Below are positions 1 to 12,829 of a stretch of DNA of 64,000 nt, piece by piece. The stretch's first letter is position 1. Every line of letters starts with the position of its first letter. The stretch lies in NCBI GenBank assembly GCA_036345935.2, contig JADWOT020000002.1, positions 12,171,629 to 12,235,628 on the forward strand, written 5' to 3'. The translations under genes were made by a program, and so were the position numbers. The DNA is from Taenia hydatigena. Its lineage: Eukaryota > Platyhelminthes > Cestoda > Cyclophyllidea > Taeniidae. The notes beneath the pieces are model-generated. The model ran no database searches, had not been told where the DNA came from, and worked only from the letters and a program-made list of their open reading frames with translations.

Positions 1-3000
1 AGTAGTAAAATCTGACTAAAGATTAAAGGCTGCATTGAGAAGGGGAAGTTACTTACCGATACGTCTAATAACATCGCCGGGAGGTGGTGATATTGCCGTC
101 ATTGGCATTGCGGAATGCGGATTCGAGGTGTGCATGAGGGAAGACGGAAACAAGGGTGGAGGTGGGGATTAAGGAAAATGGATGATGCTCGATTGAAGTG
201 GTAGGACAAGGTTTTATGGGTGAAGCGACTTTTTACGTTAGTGCTAATTATGGTCGTCCCGACATCAGTACTAGTGTTGATGAGGATGGTGATGGTAAGG
301 TTAGGAGAAATCCACGTCCGTTTGCACCCGCAATAACACTTAAAAGATGTATTGGTCAAGTCGAGTGTGCACTGCTATTGCTATTGATGGGCAGAAAATC
401 AGCATCCGAATTAGTTTCGATAGCGGTAAAACGGCATCCAATGAAGGATGAAACTAGGTAGCTGAGAGTCAGGGCCTCCAGAAATGGGTCTGAGCATCCA
501 TTATTGCTCTTTACCTAGTAAGACTCCACTTTTCCCCATCATCTAAGTCTTCGCCATCAGACACTTCGTGATGCAGTGACCGCAGTTCAGTTTTGATCTC
601 TTACAAGATCGGTGCTTGGACGTGCGAATAATGCGATTACCGATGTCAACAAATAAACCGCAAATCAGGTGCTGTACTTCCGGCCTAGTTAATTTTACAT
701 TACCTATGGGAATAGTGTTCGTCGTCTATAAAGTAGACATTTACTTATCGTAAAGCATACGATCAAAGCCGACGAATTCCGACATACCTGTCAGAAGAAG
801 TGAACCGTCCGGCAAAAGAGAGAGCTGGTGACAAGACTGTACATTTGGCAATGCTGTCATAGGTGCATTAGATCGAGATAGTAAAGGGAAAGACGATAAT
901 CTACAACCGTGTGTCAGCATCAAGAGTCAATCGCAGTCACAAAGAAGATTTTCTTTCAGTTTCCCAACGTCGATGCTATTTAACGAGACCAAGTGTAAAG
1001 ACGAAGGTAAGTGAAAGCTAAAACCGAAAAATGAGGGGATAGCTTTCGCGGATTTTTGGTGAGAAGCACATAAAGCACCGTGAGAAAATTGTTGGTCAAG
1101 TAGCATGCAACATGATGACATTTGCAGTTCTATGTAGCATTATCAATTCTCCGTGAAAATATTGTACCCTACTTTGTAGGTTATTGCCCGAGCGATAACG
1201 TGATTGAAGACTGACTGTGCCAATTCTTGCTTGCAACTTTTCGAATAAATACTAGCAGCTGAGATTGCTATGATGTGGCATATTTTTATAGCTTACAAAT
1301 TAACCATAAATCCTATGCTAGTACCATTCTCTACCACCTTAAGGAACTGCCAAATAAAGACCAAGATTGTTCTCCTTCTGTTCCAAAATTGACTATGCAT
1401 TAGCTGTTAATTGGAAGCAATTAAGTTTGTATTCGACTGCGCGAAGGCATAGTTTTGCAAAGTCTGCCAAGTCATGCAATCCGAAACACGGGAGGGATGC
1501 TCTCAACGGTTCAATAGTGAAACTAGTCCCTTGATATTCCTTGTAAACTCAAATTATGACTCTTAAACAATCATTCAATGAGGTTATTTATATGAGCCAA
1601 AAGTTGTTACATTCTCATGCCACGACAGGAGAAACTCCTCAATCCTTATTCGGTCTAAATACGCGTTATCCAGACGTCGAATTCAGGCAAATCATTCGAC
1701 ATTTTTTGTCTTGCGCTTGAGTGCATTTTGCATTTTTTTCCATTTTTACAACCAGCACACGTAATTTGATTAATTACGAAATTAGCCTGATTCATTTGGC
1801 CGCAATCACCTTTTTCTTGTCAACATATTAAAAGTCTTATGATATTGAGCAAATTAAAGTGATTTTGGAGCAAAGAGTCACAAAATGTCGTCTACATGCA
1901 AACATCTGCCCACATGCTTGGCGAATAAATTTAAATAAATAAAGTTAAAGACGGTAGTCAACGTGCCTGCTAAAGACTAAATTATAGGCACCATAATGCA
2001 TACGGTGAGGCTAGCTAGTAAGGCATGTGGCCGGAGAAGTGCTCCAAAGAAGTTAACCAAGTTAACTCATCGATTATCTGCCATGCATTTTAAACATTGC
2101 TTAGCACTTTAACTCATTCTCATAACTTCCCAAAAATATGCTCAATGATCGGCTACCCTGTATTTGTTGATATTTGCTTCTACATCGCAAAATAATCAAT
2201 GTAAAGCACAGAGTAATGTATTTCGCAGCACTATTGAAGATAGCACACAATGTTGATGAACTGCATTAGTGTTAACATGACGAAATCGGGAAGTAAAAGG
2301 GATTGCGTTTTTATAACATTGTCTTAACAGTTCGATATCAATGCCTGCGAACCATGAGCCACAAAAGCATGAATATACTCACTCAACATGAAGCAAGTTT
2401 TATAAGCAAAAACATACGCGTAGGGATGATGTGAACGAAAGCACTCCCTTGGTCACTCGCGCGTAAGATAGCATTCGTAACATTTCGTACAGTAACGATG
2501 CATTCCACGCGCACTTTGATTTTAGCTGCAGCATAATGCGTGCGTGCCAGAATTTCAGAAGGCCAAGATAAATGGAAAATAATTACTTTAGATAAACTGT
2601 GAACTCATTAATTTACCCCGAAACGGAGTGAGGGAGAATTCTTGTATACTGGGTCAAGCAGCGTGGTCAGATGGGGACATGGCAATGGGGTATCATAGGA
2701 TCAGAGGGTGTCATCTCTTCGGGGACCAACAGTGTCTTCAGCTTCGATGCGCTCAGATATACTGGCTACTTCCCACTTAACTGTTGATCTTAAACCAGAT
2801 CGTAACACACGGATTGACATCATCGCATCACGCTCTGAGGCCGCATTCCTCGCTACTAACAATTGCCAGTTCGTGAAGTTTTAGCTGGGCACACAGTCGG
2901 TGGGCCGAAATGCAATCTCCTCCCAATCACAATCACTCACTTAGTTGCAAATTCCTGGAATGAGTATGATACTTCCCCCAGCTTAATACATTTTGGCGTG

Positions 3001-3500
3001 GTTAGGCAAAATGCTTGATCAGCTTCCCTATAATATTTGTGACACCAAAGACACTACACGGAACTAGAAATGCTAAGCGAATCATAAATAAGACAGCTCT
3101 GGTGTACGAAATGCTGAATATTTAATTTTATGATAACAGAATGGCAGCAAACAGGTGTTATTGACAGAGATTTCACACAGACTTGTGTGCAAGCATTCCA
3201 CTACTAGCACAAGTTGTGATTTTCAAGTAATAGAACATGTTGCCCTAATAATGGTGGACGCATAATCGTGTAAGAGGTTAAAGATGTCATAGGCATTTTG
3301 GGGTCAGCGCATTGCGGTGATATAAAACGAGGCCTACCAGAAGCACTTTAACGCTTGAAGGATTCCAGTAGCATCACGGAAATCTATAGCAAGTCCACAC
3401 TAATGCCAATCCTCAGCAATCGCTCATTGCTGTGCGCAGTCGATTTGGTGCCCAAAGTCCGCACAATGAGCTGTGCTCACACGGAAAACAGCTGCTACTA
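1..3500. other. No recognisable gene
   Basis: Only short open frames (under 90 codons) on both strands, without convincing splice-site pairs or protein-like composition. The overlapping frames at 99-461 on opposite strands mirror each other, and neither shows a recognisable motif. This could be downstream intergenic DNA of the DUR3-like gene or intron of a gene outside the window. Confidence 0.4.
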
Positions 3501-3527
3501 TTCCTGGCTGCTGTTTTACAAATGAGA

Positions 3528-3544
3528 TTTATTAGTGCTTTATT
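3528..3544 (-). terminator. Two polyadenylation signals after the DUR3-like gene
   Basis: Reverse-strand AATAAA hexamers lie at 3544-3539 and 3533-3528, starting only about 10 nt after the TAA stop at 3557-3555. Their position supports 3680-3555 as the true last exon, rather than the read-through stop at 4327. It implies a very short 3' untranslated region. Confidence 0.7.
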
Positions 3545-3554
3545 TGAGCATGTC

Positions 3555-6500
3555 TTATGATTTACTTAAATGTCTTCCTTGCAATGAGCACTCTGAAAGC
3601 AGTGAAAATCTTGATACTTGCTTTGTGCCGATGTCAGCGTTTGATGTGTCTTTCTGCGGGGAAGTCTGGACAGCCAACGTCTGAAACAAGATAAAACATT
3701 GCTGTTAAATTTTGAATAGAAGACATCAGTTCTTACAGTATCAATGTGACAGCAAGCAAAATTCTGGAAACACTGGCGTGCTTGTTGCAAAGAGAGCAGA
3801 GCGCAAGAACCTCCATGCTAACAGCTGCGTGCTTAAATTAGTGCGTAAAGAGTGAAACCACCCAACCTACTTTATGAAGTAAGTGTAATGAAATGAAGCT
3901 CCTATCACTACCTCATTAACATCCTGAGCCTGTGAAGTCGGTGCCAAAAGTAGACCCTTTGATCGCAGGTTGGCAGGAACAGAGAAGAAGCGAGACAGGT
4001 GATGGTAGATAGGTATGTCCACACTTCAATTGATCCCACCTTTTATAAAGAGCCATGAATTTAGTGCAAATGCAGTCGCCTTTAAGAGCAAAATAATTAG
4101 AGTATTGAAGTTAGGAAACGGCCATATTGTTCTCCTTACACACATCTCTCATGTGCCTTGCAGGTAATTTTGTCAAAAGGTTGTTAAACACACAGCTTTG
4201 CTTAAGGTACGTGCTTTGTGAAGTGTGCATAGGCCGAACATTTAAGGTAACTACATTGCAAATTCTTGTCAGAAAACAGAAACTTCAATCTTAACAAATT
4301 ATTGGAATTCGTTGACACCAAAGTAGTCACTGTTCGTTGATGGGTGAAGAAATTCTAGGGTTGTAAAACGTGCATACAAGGAAGAAGAAGCGGTCAAAGC
4401 TGAGTGTTTTTACGGTATGTCCAAGCATTTGCCAGACACCGAGAAATACAACGAGGTTGAAAATCACGATGCACCAGGTTAGGCGACGCAGTGGTGCTAG
4501 GGCTCTGCGCACCTCCGACAAGGGTGGTTTATTCTCACTTAGGCGTGGAGAAAACCGCAGATCCGTTTGTCTGGCCATCAAACCAATGTTGGGAGTCCGA
4601 TACAAGCATTGAATTATTAAATAGAAAGGCATGTCATTATCATTTGGTTGAACAATTTCGACTGAAACAGTTCTGAACTATGCAAAGGCTTGAGGAAATA
4701 AGGCAAGTTTTGTACTTCTGAGAAGGTCAGGTGGATGGCTGGTTTGCCTACCGAGTTAAGATCTCAGGCCATGGCATGAGAGGATTATCAATTTCCTGCA
4801 CGCAGCATTACACGCTTGACACCAGTTTGGGTTGAAGAGGTTTGGTGAGGAGGACAGTGATCAGTACAGGTAGCAGAAAGCCACCCAAAAATGCTATCCC
4901 TAACCCCTTAAGCTGGGTCTGCTTGGAATCTGGTCGTTGAAAAGATAAGTAAGAGGTGATAAAAGCAAGAAATTATTCATGGACAATTTAATTATCAGTC
5001 TGTTTTAAGTGTCTGCGCTGGTTTTGCATCATATCCAACGTGTTGTATATGCAGTAGTCAATTTAGAATGCACGCAAATTAGATTTGGATGAGCCTTTTA
5101 CTGCAACTAACGCCATAGACACTTGCTTGCTTAAAGAGGCATTGTTATTAAACCTCGTAATATTAGTATAGCCTCCTCGACAAACTGCTGATTGGCTGAA
5201 GGGGGCCATACTCAATATTAAAGAAGTGACACCTCCATTTTAGCTCACAGTAGAGCAAGGAGAGCCAGAAACATACCCAATGATGACGCTTTATCAAGCA
5301 CGAACCAGGTGGTAAGTGATGCCCCTGCACTAATGAAGTAGCCAAGTAGAAGCGCAGCCTTCGAAAGACGCTCCCAAAGAATGCTAAGACAAAGGCATCC
5401 AACAAAGGGTGCGCAGAGACTGTAGAAAAGGAAATCCGCCAACTAGAAGGCAAACCGTAGTTAAATGTGCCAGCGTAATTCTCCAAACTAAATGAAAACA
5501 ACGGCAAAAAGAATTATAAAGCAACCTTACTTCGATGGGGCTTTTTTGTTTAAGACAAGGAAAACACCAGACCTCTACCATCATGCTGTTCTTTTACCTT
5601 TCGCACTCGCTTGCGCTTCCCATCTGTCCGATTAATTTTTCTCAGCTCTTTAAGTATGATTATTTCCACAACCCATTCCGTTCTACGTTCGTCTACTCAA
5701 TTTAATCTTTTTCGCTTTCGATTGCTATTGCAAGAATAATTTTTTTGATGGCAATGACAAAATAATCGGAATGTCACTACCTGGAGAGCAACCACCAGTA
5801 ATTAAGGTATGGAATAGGATTGAGGAAGTAGTGCCTCCTTTAGAGCCCAGTGGCGCAACTGAGACTGGTTTTTTAACACTACGAATCGCTTTGATGATGG
5901 CATTGTCGTTCAATTTTTGACCAAAATCAAGCGCTAGAATAATTACTTTGAATTGAAGATCAATAAAAATACCCTAAGGGGGAGAGATCATTCTGTAGCT
6001 AGATGGACTCATCTCACACCAACTATTAACTCGCATGCGTCGGCAGATGCACACGTATGCCTGTGTTACGGCTGAGTGACGGACTTCTGATTACCATGCC
6101 ATGCATCTCAACGTGATGATAACTTATGCATAAAAACATTGGCAAATACCATTTTCATGGAATCTGATGCGTCAACCATCTCATGGCGTGGAATATACAG
6201 CAAATAGTGCAAAAGCAAGCTGCGAGGCGTTGTGCTATGATGCAAAATCTACAAGAGAAGGAATTGGACTTTTGTGCCACAGATATATCCGACCAAACTG
6301 CTTAGATTTTAGATAACTAGCTCCAAACCCTTTTGTTCTTAGAACCAAACACCAATTCGGCCGGTATGAAGATTAGTCAGTCGGTCATTCAGCCAACAGG
6401 CAGCCCAAATGATGTATGCTGCATAGATCGGGATTGAAGAAATATGGAAAAACATGATCTTAAATAAGCGCTACGTTGCCTTATTGCCAGTGCCATTCCA

Positions 6501-9500
6501 TCCATTTTCTTGACACATGCGAACCTAGTAAATACCAAACCAGCGTTACCCTAATGTTCGCTTTTGACATTGCAATATGAATGGGTTTAACGCGAGAAGA
6601 ATTCGGCTAATAGTGCAAGAATAACGAAACGAACAATAAATCCCAGCTCATCTGCGCCCGCAGTGCGCGGAGGCAACGAATGCATTTGGCGAGTCAATGT
6701 AAACTACAGCGGGGCATCGCAGCTAGCTAAACCGGAGAGTGCATGAATGGTAGATTAAAAGACACATTAGATCAGTTGAGCCACCGTTTTCTAGCAGCAA
6801 AATTGGTTCAGGCACTTTAAAAGTCTTGTTTAATAGACTAAATAAGGATGTTTTGTTGTAGCATAAACAGTAAAACCATGCGCGGACCCGAAATCCTATA
6901 TCGAGTGCGATTTAAGAGGGGACATGCGATGCTAACATCGCTTAGTGCGAAACACCTAAAATTACTCCCAGCTAAACACGTTGAATTTGATATTCCTTTA
7001 AATGCGTTCCCTTTAAATGCGCTCATAAATGACTTGTTGACTACATTTAGGCACTCACCACATCACCGATTATTCTCGTCTAGGATCTATTTGGCCGTGT
7101 CTGCTTATCTGTTCGCCCTTCTATGTAAAGTCTCATTTCAACAAATGGAATCGATCATTCAACTTTGCTACTATAACCTTTCACGTTATCGAGTGGATGG
7201 AAATAGTGCACCGCAGTCACATTGTGCTGCGTTGGTGGGGCATCAGCCAATCTTGTATCAAAATACATGACCCTAAAAGAATAGGGTTATGTGCATACCG
7301 CTATTGCAGAGAGCATAATGAATGCCGGTATCATGCATGCCGTCACAGTAAAGGCAATCGGTACCTCGCTTCTTGACATCTCGTCCGTGTAGGCACGACA
7401 TGCACCATGTGCCCGACAGCCATACACCAGTGTTATGGCAGGTCTGGTGCTACATTCCTCCATGATCCTGTCAAAACAAAGAAGCGAGGGAAGAGTCGCC
7501 CTACTATCGTGCCAAAATTTTTTATCACTAATGCCAATTTTGAGTGTCAGTGTGTGTTGTCAGCAAGAAAGGCCCATGCCTAGCCAACTCTATGCAAACA
7601 TTATCAAATTCATGATGCGAAGGAAGTACACAGCCAGATTGTCGAACTCTTGTTCGATTTATAATATGTTAGCTCAGTAGACTGCAAATTGTGGCGGGTA
7701 TTTCTTGTAGCATGATAATGGAACTGGTAGACCTAGCAATCTTCAAGCTTACATTATTTTAGTTTGCCATACTACATGAGCTGCATTTTTCCATTAAAAT
7801 AGAAACATTCCGTTGATTTGTTATTTGGTTCAAGCACTTATCACTTAGCCCTAGTTTTGCCTTGAATTTCGCATTCTCTCAGAAAGATGGCGATCGTTAC
7901 CTTCCCTTTACACTTAGCAACCCTGATTGTGCATTGAGCATGAGCGCATTTAAATGGTAGAATACATAACGACAGAATTCGTTCAAACAGCTAGTCATTG
8001 GCTCCGTTCAACTAATCCATGGTTTGGTATTTTATAGCTGTCATGTCAGCAAAGTCACTTTGACATTATTATCAGCCATTACTTGCAGTCGTACCATGTA
8101 TCAACGTGACATGCCGCACATTCGAGCATGCTGCGACAGCGACAGAGGTTCCGTCGGCTCGCAAGATGATCACGTCGCCTGCCACAGAACAGACAATTTG
8201 CTTTTTCTACCTGCTTATTGAAGGGCTGAAGGGAGAATAGACAAACCGGAGAATTCAATGAATCACGCACAGCACTTGAGTGTCACAGAGTCATCTTGTC
8301 TTCTCTGGTGCAAAATAATTTTTCAGTGATTTATGCAGACATAAGAACTTGTTTTTGGTCAATCTGTCGTGCAGTGCCTAATGCACTTAATGACAAATTT
8401 TGATGGAGGTATCAGAGATTGCCAAGGAATTGATTTGGATAGAGCTCACTCGAATGTACTCTGCGAAGACATCGTGATACAGGACTGACGAAGCGCCGAC
8501 AATGCTGAACGTGCAAGAGGTCACGAGGAGCAGAAGAAGCACGACGAAAATGACCCAAATGCCGCTCTTGCCCAGCAGGTGTACCGGAGTTGCGAAAATC
8601 ACAAGACCTACAACAGCATGTTATTGATGAGGCTGCGATGGCACCCAGTCAATTAGTCAGTGCAATGATACGATGGTCCAATATATTGCAAAGTATTTTG
8701 TTTTCCAGAGTAAAAACTCATTGCATCCAACATGTTTAAAGCGTTTATTAATCTCCACCAAATTTAAAGACGCGACTTTTACAGGTATAATAAACTGATA
8801 AATCATCTAATCACAAAATTCAAGTCGGCCTGTAATTTGTTCTGGAAATATTAAATTGCGACTGGTACGGCTAAGGAATTAAAGACTTGCCGCGTGCCTT
8901 TTGCCTCCTGTCAAGAAGAGCTGCGGTGAAAAAAGCTGACTCTAGTGCTCGAAAACCCAAACCGCAGACAACACTGAGTGCAAATGGAATGCAAAAGGCC
9001 ATGATGATGGCCAGAAGTAGACCAAGCACTCCATGGTTTGGCGGCAAGCTGACTGAAGTCTCCCATAGCGCTTGATCGAGCAGGACCCGCACCATGTGAT
9101 CTAGAGAATGATATTAAGCAAAGTAATTTTCATAACCTATTAATGGGTGGATAGTGAAAGCCACAGCTAGGACATGAAAGGGACCAAAGGGCAATGCAAA
9201 TGCGCCAACTTACGAGCAAAGCTAATGAGGCTATCGCTGAGGATTCTGTCATCGAACCCACTTGTCATGGAATCCCCAATCCCATAGTCTGATTTATTGT
9301 AGCACCTTAATAACTTGTAGAAGCTGTCCATGTTGCCTACAATGCAGCTCAAATTTACGCCCAAAAATCAACACCATCAGCCGAATTTAGGTAACACTAC
9401 AGTCACTCACGACTCCATGACGCATCAGGATTACTGATTGTGGTAATGTGTTATACAAGTTTACCTGTCCTACTTAAGTTGTTGCATTCTATTCCAAAAT

Positions 9501-12500
9501 GCAGCCTTGATTTCAACTTTAACCATATTATTCCTTGCCTTCATCGGCCTTGCTTTTAAAATTCGACTGATGTAAACTGTATTGCTTTCGCTTGTAAGTA
9601 ATAACTAGCCTACTCATGAGTGCGCTATACGTAAAGGAAAACATTTGTACTCAGGTTGTAAGCACGAAAGGTGTCAAGCCATATAATTAAGTAATTAGAC
9701 AATTTGTTCTACCTTCAATAGCATACTTGTTCAAGAACGGCAAAATGACTAAGATCAGTTGATTTTATGTTAACAGCACAGATGTAATGCAATTCATTCG
9801 CTACAAGTGAACATAGACTTAACAACACTTTTTGCGCGGTTTTCTCGAAGATTTCTATGCTTAGTTTTTGCACGTTGGATTTGAGCGAATTGGCGAACTT
9901 GTGTTTTGAGCGAAAAAGCTTTCAGGATAAGGCGACTGCCTTTATGATGCAATTGTTTCCATTTTGCTTATTTTTTACAAGCGAGTATGCATTACTGCGC
10001 TTTGTCTTTTATAGATTCTTTAATTCAGTTGCCTTGGAATTTAGTTGGCCATTTCAGCCCATTCATGAAGGTGCGGTCTTGTTGCGCTTCCGTCTCTGTC
10101 TTCATCTCAGCATCCCATGTCATTGTTTCGCAATGTCTCAGCCACGATAATAAAATCACCCTCTCACGAAAAGTTGTCACAAGTTTTGATGACAAGATAA
10201 CGCTTTTTTGCATTTCCAGTCTAATTTACTTTAGTTTCACGCATAAAAGCCTGCAGGATCTGCGCCCTATCATCGCGAATCTACTTAACCATCATGTTCA
10301 GAACACCATTAACCTTCCAAACCGATATCACATGCGGATGTGCGTTTTGCATGAAAAAGTCAATAACAGCCAAACCTCATTTGCTTTGGAGAGGACATTG
10401 CAACAGCAGCCATGAAAGGAGCATACCAAGTGCCAAGGATGTTGGCACATGCAGTGCACTGAATATGAGAATGGCACAAATGAGGAGGATGGTGATAGCA
10501 ATGATGTAGATGATGGGACTGTAGCTTCTGCGCCGCGCCACCACCAACAGGGCACCAACTAGAATGAAGACTATCGATGCGATGACGGTCTCGCTTACAT
10601 TCATGGTTGCGGCCTTCAAAACCTTTGAACCTTCTGCCAAAGGGAAGAGGACAGAACCAATGCAGGCCATTCTGTGTGACCGCCGACGAAACGTATGTAG
10701 TAAGATAAGTGTTGCTTACCAGTGATGTTGACGGTGAGGGTGTATAAGCTGGTGAGGAGGCTAACGGTGATGGTGAGAATGTGGGCAAATAAGCCGAAGC
10801 GATGGCCAACGAATTAAGCAATGGTGTGGGCTCCAGGCGCCTTGGTACGAAATTCCAAGAGCAGCAGCACGAAGATGGTGTGAACCAACGCACAACTTGC
10901 TGGCGTGTATTTGCTACCGGCGATGCCGTACTAAATCCATAAGTGAGGCTACACTTTTGAGCTGTTCATAGCATTAATGCGTTGGCCATCATTATAACAT
11001 GCATGTGGTGCCTGTGTATGCTAACAGACTGTACCGAACCGTGCTCCATATACTGGTCGATTAAGCCCTGTCTTCGTGTCTTCGAATGTTAAAGTGAAAA
11101 ACACGACACGATGAGAAAGTAGCATTTAGTGTAGATGTGATGTGCTGATGGCTACGCGGCAAAGCAAATCGGCCCGACCGACTGGGTGGTTCGCCTCAAA
11201 ATTATAATTCTTCCTTGCAGCCCCTCCGCCTTGAATGCAATAGCTAGGCTTTAATGTAAATATTGCATACTGCGCTATCATACAGGGGTATTGGAAAATG
11301 TTTCGATTGCTTAATAAATTTCAACTATCTGCCAACAGCCAACAAATTCTAGAGACGATGTCAAAATCACAACACAATTAGGCAATTTGAACCACCCAAC
11401 CGCCTAGTGTTTTATGAATTCGTGGCACCGAAATCATAGTATTTCTGGCGTCCAATGCTAAAGCGATAGTTGTATAAAGACCAATCTCTAGAACCAGATA
11501 TTAAACGTCAGCGCGTTAAGTTATTGGCCTTTGAGTAGGAGTATTATCTCAGATAGGTATCAAAGTAATGTTTCCTAGATCGGGAAACATTGACAAAATT
11601 AAGTGATCTGGTTGGCTAGCATTAGAAAAGTCAGGTTCCCGGCGATTGGATAAAATGTGACCTAGGTCAAATAAAAGGTCGGTGAATGATGATGTTGCCC
11701 TACCAGTTCTGTGTTTCTCACAGCCTCCAGAATTGTCGTCGGCCATGTGATTTGTACCACGAAGGAGGCAATGACAATGCCGAGATTGTGTGGCCTATTG
11801 GAACTGCTGCAAAAGTCTCTTTGCATCTTCGTCTAGAAGAAAAGCGGAATTGTCGAACTGTTTTACGAGCGCACCTGGTGGATGCAGACAAGACTGCGAA
11901 GTGGCACTGGAAAATTGGGTCATGAACAAGTCCTTCTAATTATGGAACACTCAGCCCTATGTTTGAAGCAAAAGGGATAATTTATGCACCTGACTGCAAT
12001 AAGTGTTTGCACATTAGGACACTAAAATCTATTTTTTCATAAGAGGGATTTCTTATGGCCCCGAAGGTAGAAGTATTTTATTCACTTGTTTCCTTCTTTT
12101 GAAAACTAATCATACACAAGTACCAAATGTCACGTTTACTACACTTTAGTTGGTTTGCCATATGAATAAAAAGGCTTGCCACAAAGAGTCTCACTATTTG
12201 GCCTAAATCAAACGCGAATACTGCACAGCAGAAATTTATATTTTGCTCAGGCAAATATTTAAGGGGCATGCAACGACTAGGTCCAGCAACCCTAAGTGCT
12301 ACGACAAAAAGCAGTTTTCATGTTTTTTGATAGCCAAAGACGAACGCACTAAAGATTAGATGGCAAAAATAGCGGCAGACAATCGCCAGGATGGGAGGCC
12401 ATAACAAAACCAATCTGACATCATAATTACTCTAAAATGATTTTTGACCAAAAATAGCAAACAAAACTGTCATTCAAAGCGACAGCTACATTAAGTTAAC

Positions 12501-12829
12501 CAACGAGTAGTTGATTTGAATAGAATGGTTCAGTCACGTTGGTATAGATCTTTAATAAATGGAATAGCAACACCTCTAAAACTTACGCGTTTGCGCTTTC
12601 TCGCGCAAAGGATGCAAATGATATCAACAACAATGGCCACAAGAAGAATGGCGCAAGTAATTTTGGCCACATCACTGTAGCTTACTGGTTTGGACAATCT
12701 TCTGCGAGACACCTTCTGAAGATTCTGACACGCCTGGTTAGCCGGCGAAGGCGACCGCCGACTCACATTCATCGTAACGCCTGGTTCTGGTCGTACATGT
12801 ACACATTCCTCAGACTCAGTGTCTTCCAT
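3555..12829 (-). CDS. DUR3-like SLC5-family solute (urea?) symporter, 13 exons
   Basis: Multi-pass plasma-membrane transporter of the sodium:solute symporter superfamily, closest by eye to urea symporter DUR3. Exons (minus strand, 5' to 3'): 12829-12587, 11832-11704, 10930-10720, 10633-10427, 9336-9214, 9100-8891, 8607-8450, 8225-8095, 7467-7299, 5442-5277, 4929-4823, 4677-4378, 3680-3555. Phases agree at all 12 junctions and the total is 2280 nt (759 aa). DUR3 hallmarks include KAPGAHT (exon 3; family RAPxAHT), DQALW (exon 6; family DQxYW), HLLGKSG and SSVLYHDVFAEYI (exon 7; family SSxxTYDIYxxYI) and LRRLTW near the C-terminus. Residues 438-494 form a Cys/His-rich insert. The ATG at 12829 opens a soluble N-terminus followed by one membrane segment (about residues 56-74). 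The exon 11 donor is weak, and 4814 is an alternative end. Exon 12 could instead read on to a stop at 4327. The family motif GGLKATF is degraded to roughly GALLVVA, so the substrate is uncertain. Confidence 0.88.
8885..8894 (-). other. GC-AG intron donor in the DUR3-like gene
   Basis: Exon 6 ends at 8891 and the intron begins GCAAGT instead of GTAAGT. The phase (one base left over) matches the next acceptor at 8608, and no GT donor in the same frame precedes the stop codon that follows. GC-AG introns are a known minor class spliced by the normal machinery. Confidence 0.7.

Noticed and set aside
5163..5584. Longer minus-strand frames (114 and 66 codons) overlapping transporter exon 10
   Set aside because: Exon 10 in the chosen frame continues the symporter alignment (CLCLSILWERLSKAALLLGY) with matching phases on both sides.
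6848..7270. 140-codon plus-strand frame
   Set aside because: It lies in an intron of the DUR3-like gene, opposite strand, with no motif or splice support.
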